From positions 70,894,556 to 70,958,555 of the forward strand of contig CM050449.1 of NCBI GenBank assembly GCA_027563935.2: 64,000 bases of DNA. The letters are read 5' to 3'. The position numbers and the translations under genes were made by a program. The DNA is from Costus lasius (taxonomy: Eukaryota; Streptophyta; Magnoliopsida; Zingiberales; Costaceae). Within the stretch, counting starts at the first letter, position 1. The number at the start of each line of letters is the position of its first letter. Of the stretch, positions 44,160 to 55,250 are shown piece by piece. The notes below the pieces were generated by a model that was given only the letters and a program-made list of their open reading frames with translations, made no database searches and had not been told where the DNA came from.

Positions 44160-45470
44160 TTGTTATGTCCGCAAGTGTACGGATACTCGAAGTAATAAAT
44201 AAAGTATCGAATCCACAGGGACCTATGTTGTTGAGTACCGAATAATTGATTTTTCACTATCTAAGCAATCAAAAGAGTGCAAACTAGCAAATGAAGACCA
44301 AAGCGCTGAAACGGAATTATCAGAGAGAGAAGCTGGGACTAGGGTTTCATTCACTCTAATTTCTATGACTAGACATGAATAATGATTTTGTCAGTTTAAT
44401 GTCAACATGATAAAGATGTAATTTACTTTAATAAAAGGATTGTCTCACTTTCATACAGACAACCATGCAGAGATCAATCCTCGCTCTCGCACAAGATTTA
44501 TCCCAAGCTAAAGATAAGTAAATCATCAAACGAAGAACTCAAGGATCACTTTCGTGCATCCGAATTCTAGGTTGATAATCTCTAGTGGAATCTCAAGGAT
44601 CACTTTCGTGCATCCGAGTCTCGATACTAGTTTTACTCATGGTTCTCCAACGTTCCGATCCTTGCTTTAGTACAAGATCTCCACGTTTGATAACTTAGGC
44701 TCAATCTTTAGATTCATATCATTATCATGGCAACTAATCTACTAGAATTAAACAAATAAGAACTAACATAAGAGGGTTCCTAATATGCAATTCTAGGGTT
44801 CCAAGTTCTTAAGCAAATTACTTTTCAGTCTATTGCGAAAACTCTAAAACATGCACAATAATATGGTTCTAAGAAGAGTCTAAGATCAATTACCACATGA
44901 GTGAAATTATCATGCTAAGATTAAACGTGACAGAATAATGGAAAAATAGTCATCTAGTTATTAAAATTCAAGTGAATTACTCCCCCATGTCCCAAAGAGT
45001 GTCTAAGCTTGCATGGAAGGAATATTACAATAATTCATGTTGAAGGAAATCAAAAACAGAGAAGAAGGAAAAATTACGGTAAGACCGTAAAGAAGTTTAC
45101 GGCCGTAATCTTGGCTCAACAGCGGCGGCGCTCGGATTTGTGTTTATTTCTCCTCTGTCGGATCTCCAATCACGCTTAAACTTCTGGGACACCTTCTCCT
45201 CCTCTATGCGTAGCTTCCACTCAAATTTCATGGCCGGAGATGCACTGGAGGCTTCCCGGCGGTGAACCCTAAGGTGGACGTGTGAAACTTGAATTCTCCC
45301 TCTCAGTGATAGCTCTCTCTTTGCTTCTTATAGAAACGTATTTAGTGGCTTGGATCGATTGCAATCATCTACACAAAAATCGGGCTTCGGAGTTGACCGG
45401 CAAAGTCGCGAACTAGGTTGTAATTACGGTCGTAAAGGATTTTACAGTGGTGCCGTAATCTGGGGGAACA
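44160..45470 (-). repeat. 5' LTR of element K, 5' part missing
   Basis: About 1.3 kb aligns with the 3' two thirds of LTR G. On the minus strand it ends GGACATAACA at 44160. The start is cut at about 45470 within the palindrome array and joined to the protease remnant of L. Telobox TAGGGTTT at 44340-44347. Confidence 0.8.
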
Positions 45471-46741
45471 GATCGATCAGCTAGTTGCAGCGAGATGGTA
45501 GTTGGCTTCATGTCACCTATGTCGAGTTTCTTGCAAATTGACAAGGGCATCATACTCACAATTTCAGGAACATCTTACAATATCCCCACATAAAGCTCCT
45601 TCAAATGACTTGTCGCCAATCTAGCATGGAATTGAGAAGCTCCCTGGATCTTTCAGCTTTTGGGGAATCTTGTTTTCTATTATTACTCTGCATTCCTCTG
45701 TAAGTGCCACAGTTCCATATTCTTCAATCTTTCATTTGTTGGATAATATGTCATTTAAAAATTTCGCATAAGTGGGCATCTATGACAGAGTGTCTGTGAA
45801 GGGGATGTTAATGTACAACTTCTTCAGCACCTCCAAGAATTTGCCAAACTACTTATCCAACTTTGCTTTGGCTAATCTTTGAGGAAAAGGGACAGGCGGA
45901 ACATTCGCTGGGGGCCCTACATAAACTTCCTCCTTCCCTTTCTCAATAGGCTTTTCCTTGTCAAGTTGAGATTCTTCGAACTGCTCTTTGTCAACTATAG
46001 GTGCGGGCTCCTCTTCAGGTATCTGGGGTTCATCCAGTTGCTTACCACTCTTGGTGGTTATTGTGCTATAGTGCTCTCTGGAATTCTCCTCATGTCTCCT
46101 TGAACTCCCTCCCACAGCTTTGTCTACAATACTTGCCTACTGAGCTATCTGGTTCTCTAGCATCTTGTTGTGGGTAGCCAAGACATCCACATGAGATGTC
46201 AGCTGCTTGATAGCATCAACGAGGTCATCAGTGTTTTTCTTCTATTGCATAACAAATCCTTCTAGCATGGTCTCCAAGTTTGACTTATGGGGCTGTCCAT
46301 ACTGTCTTGATTGAAAGCCCGGTGTTGACCTATTATTCTGCTGAGGATACTGAGGAGGAGCTTGCCCCTGACTGTTCTTGTAGGACAAGTTGGGGTGATT
46401 CCTCCATCCTAGATTGTAGGTTGCAAAACATGGGTCATTCACTGGTCTCTGATTGAAATTCCTCAAGGCATTAACTTGCTCCAGATTAGAGTCTTCTTTA
46501 GATGAAGCTATAAATTGACAGTCAGATGAATTATGCCCTGTTACACCACACACTTCACAAGAAACTGCATTAACGGCAACTAAGGGAAAGGAAAAAGAAT
46601 CTAACTTTTGTGCCAATGAATCTACCTTTGCCGCTAGAGATGTTAAGGAATCGTTATGGTACTTACCAAACCGCGTGGAAGTAGTACCTTGCTCACTTGA
46701 CCAGTGGTTATGGTTCATGGTCATATCCTTCTTGTAGTTCA
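45471..46741 (-). pseudogene. Gypsy gag-protease remnant L
   Basis: This minus-strand scrap of another Athila-like element includes the second half of gag (46787-46242, the first codons being LTR sequence) with an intact CCHC knuckle CEVCGVTGHNSSDC. A proline/glutamine-rich region and a gag-protease linker (46115-45849, PPVPFPQRLAKAKLDK) come next. A frameshifted start of protease runs down to 45471, ending at the ISLQLADRS-type strand. The N-terminal half of gag and the primer site are deleted at the upper junction (about 46741), where LTR M follows directly. At the lower junction it meets the cut LTR of K. Confidence 0.8.
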
Positions 46742-48329
46742 CAAGTGCACGGATACTCGAAGTAATAAAGAAAGATATCGAACCCACAGAGACCTACGTG
46801 TTAAGTACCAAATAGTTGTATTCTTACTAGCTAAGCAACCGAATAATAGCAAAGCAATGATAGAAAGAATGTAGAGATAATCAGAGAGAAATTGGGACTA
46901 GGGTTTCATCCACCTTAATTTCAATGACCATAAATGAATAAAAGGTTGTTAGACTAATTTTATAATGATAAAGATATAATTTACTTTATAAAAGCATTAT
47001 CTCACTTTCGTGTAGACAATCATGTAGGGACCGATCGTCGCTTTTGCGCAAGATCTATCCCAAGCTGAAAATAAGTAAATCATCAATTAAAGAACTCAAA
47101 GATCACTTTCGTGCATCTGAATCCTAAGTTGATTATCTCAAGTGGAATCTCAAGGATCACTTTCGTGCATCCGAGTCTCAACACAGGTTCTACTTATGGT
47201 TCTCCAACGCTCTGATCCTCACTTTCGCACAAGATCTTTACGTTTAATAAAATAACTCAATCCTATATTCTAATTATCAAACATGACAACTATTCTTCTA
47301 AAATCAATAAATAAGAACTAACCTAATTTCTTACGGTGAGTTCCTAAATTCAATTTTAGGGTTCCAACTTATCAAGCAAATCACTTTTCAGTCCATATTG
47401 TGAAAACTCTAAAACATGCATGATAATAAGAAAACTATGGAGAATTATAGGCAATCATCACATAAGTAGAATTATCATAATAAAACTATTCTGACAAAAT
47501 ACAAGTTATCTAGTCATAAGAAATCAAGGGGATTACACTCCCATGTCCCAAAAGATGTCTAAGCTAGCATGGAAGAAGAAATACAATAAACCATAGTTTA
47601 GATTGATCAGAAATTGAAAAGAAAAGGAAAACAACTTTACAGCACGGCTATAATGAAAATTACAGCTATAATTTTGGTCTTGAACAGTGCAGGCACCTCT
47701 TCTTTCATTGATTTCTCCTCCAATCGATCTCCTTTCACTCTGAAACTTCTGGGTATCCTCTCCTTCTCCAGGTGAAGCTTCCTTGTGAAAATAGCGGCCT
47801 GAGGTGGCCTCTACGCCTCTTGGCGTGAGGGCGTGCCCTAGGGACACCTCTGTAGATTTCTCTCTCGATAGTGGATGAAAATTAGATCTTTCGCCCTTGC
47901 CGTGTTCTCTTCCTCCGAGGCTCTCTTTTTCCTTCTTACGGCTTTGAATTTAAAGGCCTGGATTATTCACAATCGATCGCGCAAAAATTGGACTTCAATT
48001 TGATTGTGAAAATTGCATTCCAGGGTTAGAATTACGGCCGTCGTTTCTATTACGGCATTGCCGTATTTTCTTTAAGTTCTTCTGTACAGGATTCGACTAG
48101 AATTACGGTACTGTGGAAATGATTACAGCAGTGCCGTAATTTCTGAAAATCTCTCGGGTCGGAAGTCGCTTCAAAATATGGCACCATGGTTTTAGTTACG
48201 GCAGTGCCGTAATTTCGGTGAAACTTTTTGTACAAAATCATCCCAAAATACGGTAGTGCTCCGATATTATGGTAGTACTCAAAATTACGGTACCGTAATA
48301 TGAATTACGGCACTGCCGTAATTTGGTAT
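46742..48329 (-). repeat. Gypsy LTR M, cut by copia LTR J
   Basis: This minus-oriented LTR is related to G. Its lower end lacks only the last few bases (it starts CACAAGTGCACGGATAC on the + strand); its upper end stops at 48329, where copia LTR J begins. It contains a telobox at 46899-46906, the GATCACTTTCGTGCATC blocks near 47100-47180 and the palindrome array at 48030-48325 (TTACGGTACCGTAA at 48285-48298). Its U3 start was not found on the far side of J. Confidence 0.8.
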
Positions 48330-49836
48330 TGTTGGGGTATGCCCTTAAGGCTAATGTTTGAGGCCTTGGGATTATATCAGTATCATGTATATAAACTCTA
48401 TGTTTATAAAGGCAATGGTTGTTATTCAGGTTGTTACATCATCTGCTGCAATATGTATACTTCTGAAAAATGTCTCAATGCTGTTCAGCTTGGCTGACAT
48501 GCAGTATTGTCCTTAGTCGAGATATCTTGGTGAACATGAGACAGCCTTGATATGATTGAGACTAATATGTGTTCTAGTCTTCTAGGATGCTTCGAGCATG
48601 GAATAAGATGTAGACTCATGGGTACATTGGATGTACTGGACAGACCCTACTTAGGATATTCAGTTGCTTGTCACAATGTGAATAATCCTTATATGCAAAC
48701 AAGTGGCATATTTCCTCTAACTTGAGATCACTTGTGTTTCTAAATGATGATTGACATTGTTTTGAGGTAGTTCAATATCATTTGAAACATAATGGTTATA
48801 GACTATCTTGGATAATGAACATGAGTCATGTTAGGGCACTAGTGATAGATATAGGATTGCCGTCTCCTTGTTTGGAGTGTGATGTTCTATAGGGGCCCCC
48901 TGGATGAGATGATTGAGAAAGTGTATGGCCATACCCAGATGACTATGTTTCATCTGATCTAATCATTCTCATCATATTGGAATTACAGGCTTGACACGCT
49001 TGTCCAATAAGAACATCCAGTGGCAAAGGAAACACATATGTCAAGTGACTTGGTTCACACTTGTGCTGTGGTTTGGGTGTAGTCTTGGAAGACTCTTTCC
49101 TTTATATCGGGAGACAGTGATGTGTTGCTAGATACCCCTCACTGATCGTGATAACGTAAGTTATCGTTACCGACATTTAAAGGAAACCCTTAGGGTCGCA
49201 CAATTTGATGATATGGCTTACTTATGTCAGATCGTGTGGACTGAATTGTTTTGGTTCAGTTTAAAGGGATTTAAACTCTGATTGTAAGTGAGATCTGGTC
49301 TGATCATGTTTGATTGATTAGGGCTTGAGATCGGTAAGCTTTAATCGAGAGAGTTGATGCTAGATCGGTGAGATCAAGAGCATCAAGAGATGAACGGTTA
49401 GATCTTGAACCTTTAAGTTTAATGAGATCTAGACCAAAGGCTTGGGTTAATTGGTCTTTGAACCAAACCAAAATGAACTGGCTCATCATGTGAGCGCATG
49501 GTTCAAAGGGGAGAGCAAAAATGCGCTTGGGGTAAACCCATGGTCGCATTGAGAGGTGGTTTGCTATTTTTAGAAGCCATGATCTCAAGTTGAGACCACG
49601 TCTCACGTTTGTAGAGAGTAGGCTCTATTCTCGCCTCTCGCCATCCCCTCTCGACACTCTCTGGTATGGTAAAGCTTTGACGCTTTGGAGAGGATTCGGC
49701 CAAGCAAAGAAAACATCCCTTTTCTTACCATTCGATCAGGAGACTTGGAGAACCTTGCTAGCACAAGGAGCGACAAGGAGAAGCCAAGATTCATCTTGTG
49801 TGCGCACGCTTTGGAGGAGAGCCCTTTCGATCTCTG
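48330..49836 (+). mobile_element. Copia LTR J, 3' end unresolved
   Basis: It starts TGTTGGGGTATGCCC, of the same family as B, C, D and E, and aligns with them over about 1.5 kb to CCCTTTCGATCTCT near 49836. After that it no longer resembles any other copy. The base-48325 flank GGTAT is not repeated exactly downstream. At 50036, where a 1707-bp LTR would end in GTGCA, the next bases are GGTTA. So it is a truncated LTR, or a solo LTR with a replaced end and an imperfect duplication. No primer site or internal sequence follows. Confidence 0.8.
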
Positions 49837-50509
49837 TAAGGGTTTTAACGTGCTTAGACAAGCATCCGCCTCTAGATTTTGATGCTTAAAGAATGAACAA
49901 ATGTTGTTCTATCATCTACACTATTTGGATCGAATTCAAACTCAACATATCATCCTACGCCCCCTATCAACTTTTGATATCTCATACATTCCTGCACTTG
50001 TTTTAAAACTAACCTGATTAGTGTTTTTTGTGCAGGTTATTTAAGCAACCAGTCAAGCAAAAGTCTAGAACCTTGATGAGATTACGAAGAACACATATTG
50101 TTCTATCTCGTGGACAAGTCGAGCCAAGCCTAGATTGATTAGATCAATCTATGAAACACGTCAACTTTTGATATCTGATAAGATTCTGCACCGCTTTTTA
50201 ATGAATAATCTGAATAGCTATATTGTTGCAAATATTATAATTGTTGACAGCTCTTCACCATCTATTTTTTTTATGTCATTCAAAAGAACTAGTGTTGTTC
50301 TAGAAGTTGGTTTAATTGGTTTGAATTATAGATCACGGGATCCTCCTACAACATATAGTTACTTTTCTTAAATAATATTTTTTTGTAGCACTAATTTCTA
50401 GCTGTTTGTGAAATTTGACATTTTCTGAAAATTCAAAAAAAAAATAAATAACTGAATTTTAAATCAGTATTTTACTCCACGTGTCTCCACCCCACATCAC
50501 AGTATAGCT
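49837..50509. other. Unassigned segment after LTR J
   Basis: These 670 bp match nothing else in the window. It opens with GTAAGGGTTTT and has a pyrimidine-rich TTTTTTGTGCAG at about 50026-50037, which looks like plant intron borders. An imperfect direct repeat (TCAACTTTTGATATCT) occurs at about 49969 and 50161. A 78-codon open frame at 50135-50371 has no motif I recognise. It could be the variant end of LTR J, captured DNA, or old host sequence. Confidence 0.4.
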
Positions 50510-52286
50510 AACACGAAGGATAATCAGAGAGATAAACATGGGACTAGGGTTTCATCCACCTTGATTTCAATGATAAGATATAAATAAAAGGTTCGTCAAT
50601 CAAATCTTGCTATGATAAAGACCTAATTTACTTCATAAAAGGATTATCTCACTTTCGTGCAGACAATCACGCAGGGACCAATCCTCGCTTTCGCGCAAGA
50701 TCTATCCCAACGCTGCAGATAAGTAAACCATCAACAAAGAACACAAGGATCAGTTTCGTGCATCCGAATTCTAAGTTGATCATCACAAGTGGAGCCTCAA
50801 GGATCACTTTCGTGCATCCGAGTCTCAACACAGGTTCTACCTTGGGTTTTCCAACGTTTCGATCCTCACTTTCGTGCAAGATCTCCACGTTTGACACAAT
50901 AACTCACTCCTAGATCAATATTATTAAACATGGCAATTAATCTACTAGAACAGATTAAATTAGATCTAACCTAAGGAAGGGATCCTAACATGCAATTCTA
51001 GGGTTCCAAGTTCTCAAGCAAATCACCTTTCAGTCTCATTGCGAAAACTCTAAAACATGGATAATAACATAGATCTATGGAAAGTTAAAGACAATTCATC
51101 ACAAAAGTAGAATTATCACAACGAAGATTATCATGACGAAAAAGAAGAATTATCTAATCATTAAAAATCAAGGGGATTACACCCCATGTCCCAAAATATG
51201 TCTAAGCTTGCATGGAGAAGAAAATACAATAATCCATAATTTCATAAGATCAAAAATCAACTAGAAAAAAGGCTACAAAAAATACAGCACGGCTGTGAAA
51301 TATTTCACAGCCGTATTTTGCAAGCAGAACTCGATGAACAGTGCTGTCACCACCGATTTCATCGATTCCTCCTCCGATTGAACTCTTTTTTCCTCTAAAA
51401 CTTCTGGGATGTTGTCTTCTCCTCTAGGCGAAGCTTCTACATGAAAATCACGGCCGGATATCATCTCCATGCCTCTCGGCGTGAGGCCAAACCCTAGCCG
51501 CCTCTCTGGTGATTTCTCCCTCGATAGTGGATAAACGTTCTTCCTTCTACTTCGTGCCTCTTCGCCTCTTAAATACGAGTCTAGAACATCTTTCTAATTC
51601 CAATTTGGAGCTCTGGATCAAAAGTTATGGCCCGAACAAGTTTCAGCCACGGAAAACTCACGATTTTAACTTGAAATTACAGCCGTCTAATAATTTACAG
51701 CAATGCCGTATTTTCATTCTGTGCACCGAAAGTCAAAATTACGGCCTGTAAAATGTTTCTCAATGGTGCCATAAAATCGGACGAGTTCTCTGGTCTGGAT
51801 CGCCTGGGAAATACGGTACCGTAGAATCATTTACGGCTGTGCCGTAAAATCAGCAAAGGTTTCTATTCTGAAAGCGCTGAAAAATACGGTAGTGTAATTC
51901 TTTACGGCAACACCGTAAAATCACAAAAATTTTTTGTTCGGAAAATCCTCCAAATTACGGTAGTGTTCTGATTTTACAGTACTGTCTGAAATTACGATAC
52001 CGTAAAATGGATTACGGCACTACCGTATTTTGCTAAGTTGCTCCGTTTTGCATGAAATTTCTTGGGTGACCTCCTCTTGATCATGGTAACTCTTTTATGT
52101 GTTTGATTTTGCTTGAAAACGCCATGAAATAATGCCTTTTTATTTGAAAATCATGAAAAACCAAAATAGAAGTAGACTTTGCAATATTCGATGAATTTAG
52201 CATGAAAACAAGTAAAAGATCCTCAATTTTAGCATGAAAATGTACATAAAATGATACAAAATATACTATATATTTTGGTCTCATCA
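50510..52286 (-). repeat. Gypsy LTR N
   Basis: This minus-oriented LTR is close to G. Its upper end is GGTCTCATCA at 52286 (minus TGATGAGACC). The lower end is cut at about 50510 and lacks some 150 bp. Telobox at 50545-50552; palindrome array 51675-52030 with TACGGTACCGTA at 51812-51823. No coding sequence is attached on its lower side. Confidence 0.8.
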
Positions 52287-53514
52287 AGTATCCATTTTCC
52301 TTATTTTTTTTTTCCATTCTATTTTCCTTATCTTACTGATATTTCATTTGTTTATAGGAGGGATAACTCTACAAACTTGTTGTGTCTACTACTATTATAT
52401 GCTTTGATGACTATTTCGATGTGGTTGTATGATGATGATATTGATTTCTATTCATTCGATGGGGTTGTATTATCACATTTTGATATTGATGGTTATTTTG
52501 ATATGGTTGTATGATGATATTTTAATATTTTGAGCACCCTGTGGAGGTGCATGCTTGTTGATATAACATTGTGTTACTTTCATGACTGATGAATATATTT
52601 TTATGATGATATAATTGATTTATGGCCTGATCTATATTTTTAAGGAATTTATTGTTGATGACTTGTATGATTCTACTAATGGTGAATGAACTCATGCTTG
52701 TGATTAGGTCTAGGTATATCATGTCAAATTTGTTTCTCTTATACATATCTACTTTTGAAATTTTTCATTGGTTGATGAATGAGATTTTAGGTGGATATAT
52801 TGTTTGAAGAATTTGATTTAAAAGTGAAACTACTTGTTAAATAAAATTAGCATATGAGTGTAATTTTTGAATTGATGTCAATTGATTAGTCTAGTTGATG
52901 ATTAATCTATTTGCTATTTTGTTGGGAAGAAAAAATCCATAATCCAAAAATAGTAAGTGACTCCCCTACTTGGCACTATGTAAAATTGACAGTGGTACCA
53001 AAGATATGGGTTGAAGTCTAAAAAGAAAAAAAAATTAGAGAGAAAGAAAAAGAAAATGACTCTTTTACTTGGCACTGTGTAAAATTGACAGTGGTACCAA
53101 AGACAAGAGTTGAAGTCCCAAATCAAAAGTGTGTATTTATGTGGGTACATGCCATCAAAAACACAAAAAGCATAAAAAGAAAAATGAAGAAAAGGAAAAT
53201 TCTGAGTGGAAAAAGACTTTAGATATTTTATTCCTGTAAACAAAGGTATGATAGATTTGAACTGAAGATTAGATGAATTCATGAGACTGAAATTCTAATT
53301 TTTATACAAGTTGCAAAGTTTTATTTAATTAAGTTGTGGATCTTGAGGATTGAATTCAAAGGATGATATGTCTATTTAAAATTTTATGAATCAATTGGTG
53401 GGATTTTTCATTGGTCATTGTATTCTAGAAATTTATTCTTCATGATAAAATCTATGTCTATGATCAATTTTTGATTTTTGCTTGAAAACAAGCAAAGTTT
53501 GAGCCTTATGTGTT
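52287..53514 (+). other. Gypsy 3' non-coding region in + orientation
   Basis: This is homologous to the reverse of 37709-38830 and 30665-31400: GATGGGGTTGTAT-type units near 52460-52510, two hairpin motifs, and the GCAAAGTTTGAGCCTTATG segment right before the LTR at 53515. It is thus the 3' part of a + strand gypsy element whose 3' LTR is 53515-58244. Its own pol and gag are missing. It abuts the oppositely oriented LTR N at 52286/52287. Confidence 0.65.
52959..53117. repeat. Conserved hairpin motif, two copies, reverse orientation
   Basis: Copies are at 52959-53018 and 53058-53117, period 99 bp. GACTCCCCTACTTGGCACT and GACAGTGGTACCAAAGA are the key parts. The pairing arms GGCACTATG/CAGTGGTACC are kept. 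Confidence 0.8.
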
Positions 53515-54301
53515 TGATGACACCGAAATTTATAGTAAATTTTGTGCCATTTCATATATCTTTTTGTGTCAAACTCATTAACCTTTGCTTATTTTTATGC
53601 TTTTTTATCAAGTACTGCGGAATCTACACTACATTTTGTTTTTGATGATTTTCAGGTAAAAAGGCACGATTTATAAACATTTTCAAGCAATTCCTGATGC
53701 ATGAATGAGTTCCCACCATCAAGAGGAGATTACACGTCAAATTTCATGAAGATTGGAGCTTCAAACCGAATTACGGCAAGGCCGTAATCTATATTACGGT
53801 ACCGTATTTTCATCGGCTACCGTAATATCAGAGCACTGCCGTAATTTGGGAATTTTTCATCCAGAAAGATTTTCAAAAATTACGGCACTACCGTAACAAT
53901 TTTCACGGGCTGTAATTTGGAGCGCTTTTCGACCAGAAAATTTGGCTAAAATTACGGCACTGCCATAACCAATTTTACGGTGCTGTAATTGCCAAATGGT
54001 TTCGATCCGAGAACTCAACTGAAATTGTCACACCCCTAGAATCGTCATGTAAAAAAAAATTCATTTCAATCCCAGGATTCAAAATATGTCAAATTTGTGC
54101 ATCACCACTATATACATATCGATTTTCTAGGGTTGCAACAACAACACAATAACAACCAATCATATAGTAATCCCACTCAATTAATATCATAATGAATCAC
54201 AATTACCAACTTCAAGATGAGAGATCAAAAGCAACCTTTATTTATACATGAACACAAGGTCACATTTTCTTAGCACTTTACAAAACTTCTTCTTACTTAT
54301 C

Positions 54302-54359
54302 CTATATTCCCAAAAGAACATATACATATTCTATATTCCCAAAAGAACATATACAAGAA
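54302..54359. repeat. Two 29-bp tandem units in solo LTR I
   Basis: CTATATTCCCAAAAGAACAT followed by ATACA is repeated with a 29-bp period starting at 54302 and 54331. Confidence 0.75.
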
Positions 54360-55038
54360 CATCTCATTTTAGTTCATCACAACCAAGCCAAAAGCACATA
54401 TACAAAATATCTCATACAACACATCGAAACCCAGCTAAAAGTCTATAAACATGTACTTCTTCAACACTTTCTTCTAGTGCCCCAAGGGAAAGCAACCAAA
54501 AGTTAACCTGTGAATAGATATTAAATCAAAAGAGTGAGTTATAGAAAAACTCAGCAAGATCAATCATGCCCATGGAACAAAATATAATTTTGTTACTAGA
54601 TTGGAACATAGAGTTTCATGGTAAGTAGCATAAGTACATAACTCGTCATGGTAAGTGGCATAAGTCTGTCCAAATGGTATTTAAAGTAGAAGGAGTACAT
54701 ATATCCAAAAGGGTCTTCCAACATGACAAACATGAAGAACAAGAATCATATGAATAGCTTAAAAGACTCAAGCATAGGAATCATGGTAAGTTCATGATCT
54801 CATGGTATTCATAACATGGTAATTTCATGGTATTCAAACAAAATGTCATAATAGCAAATATGGTATCATATCATGAGTGTCAAATGTCAAAAACTCTATC
54901 AAAGTATTGTACACAGAATAGTGGGAACCAAAGCAAACAAAATCCTCCATGTCTAGAAGCTAGACTAACCCACGTCTGGGAAAGCCCACAAAGCAAAACG
55001 CCGGCAAAGGGCTCGCCATAGCCCAACCAAATGTGTGT

Positions 55039-55250
55039 GGATGGAATCTAGAGGTGGCTCCCATGGAGATCAAGAGGTGGCCCCCATTATTTCTAATGTG
55101 GCACTTTGGTCCATGTAGCACTTAGGTCCACATCCACCACCAAATATGGATGGAGTCTAGAGGTGGCTTCCATGGAGATCAAGAGGTGGCCCCCATTGTT
55201 TCCAATGTGGCACTTTGGTCCATGTATTACTTAGTTCCACGTCCATAGTC
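55039..55250. repeat. Two 109-bp tandem units in solo LTR I
   Basis: Units start at 55039 and 55148, both beginning GGATGGA(A/G)TCTAGAGGTGGC and including GGCACTTTGGTCCATGTA. They differ at about ten positions. Confidence 0.8.

Larger units (their letters stand above)
37709..45470 (-). mobile_element. Gypsy (Athila-like) element K lacking RT and integrase
   Basis: From high to low: truncated 5' LTR 45470-44160, tRNA-Asp primer site 44153-44136, gag 44029-42905, protease region 42871-41529, then directly the GGGAGGCAACCC block (41450-41465) that in H follows integrase, a palindrome cluster, an Athila ORF1/env-like gene (40377-39019) and a 3' non-coding region to 37709. RT, RNase H and integrase are absent between protease and the 3' part. 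There is no 3' LTR; the element is joined to H's protease-RT linker at 37708/37709. Confidence 0.75.
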
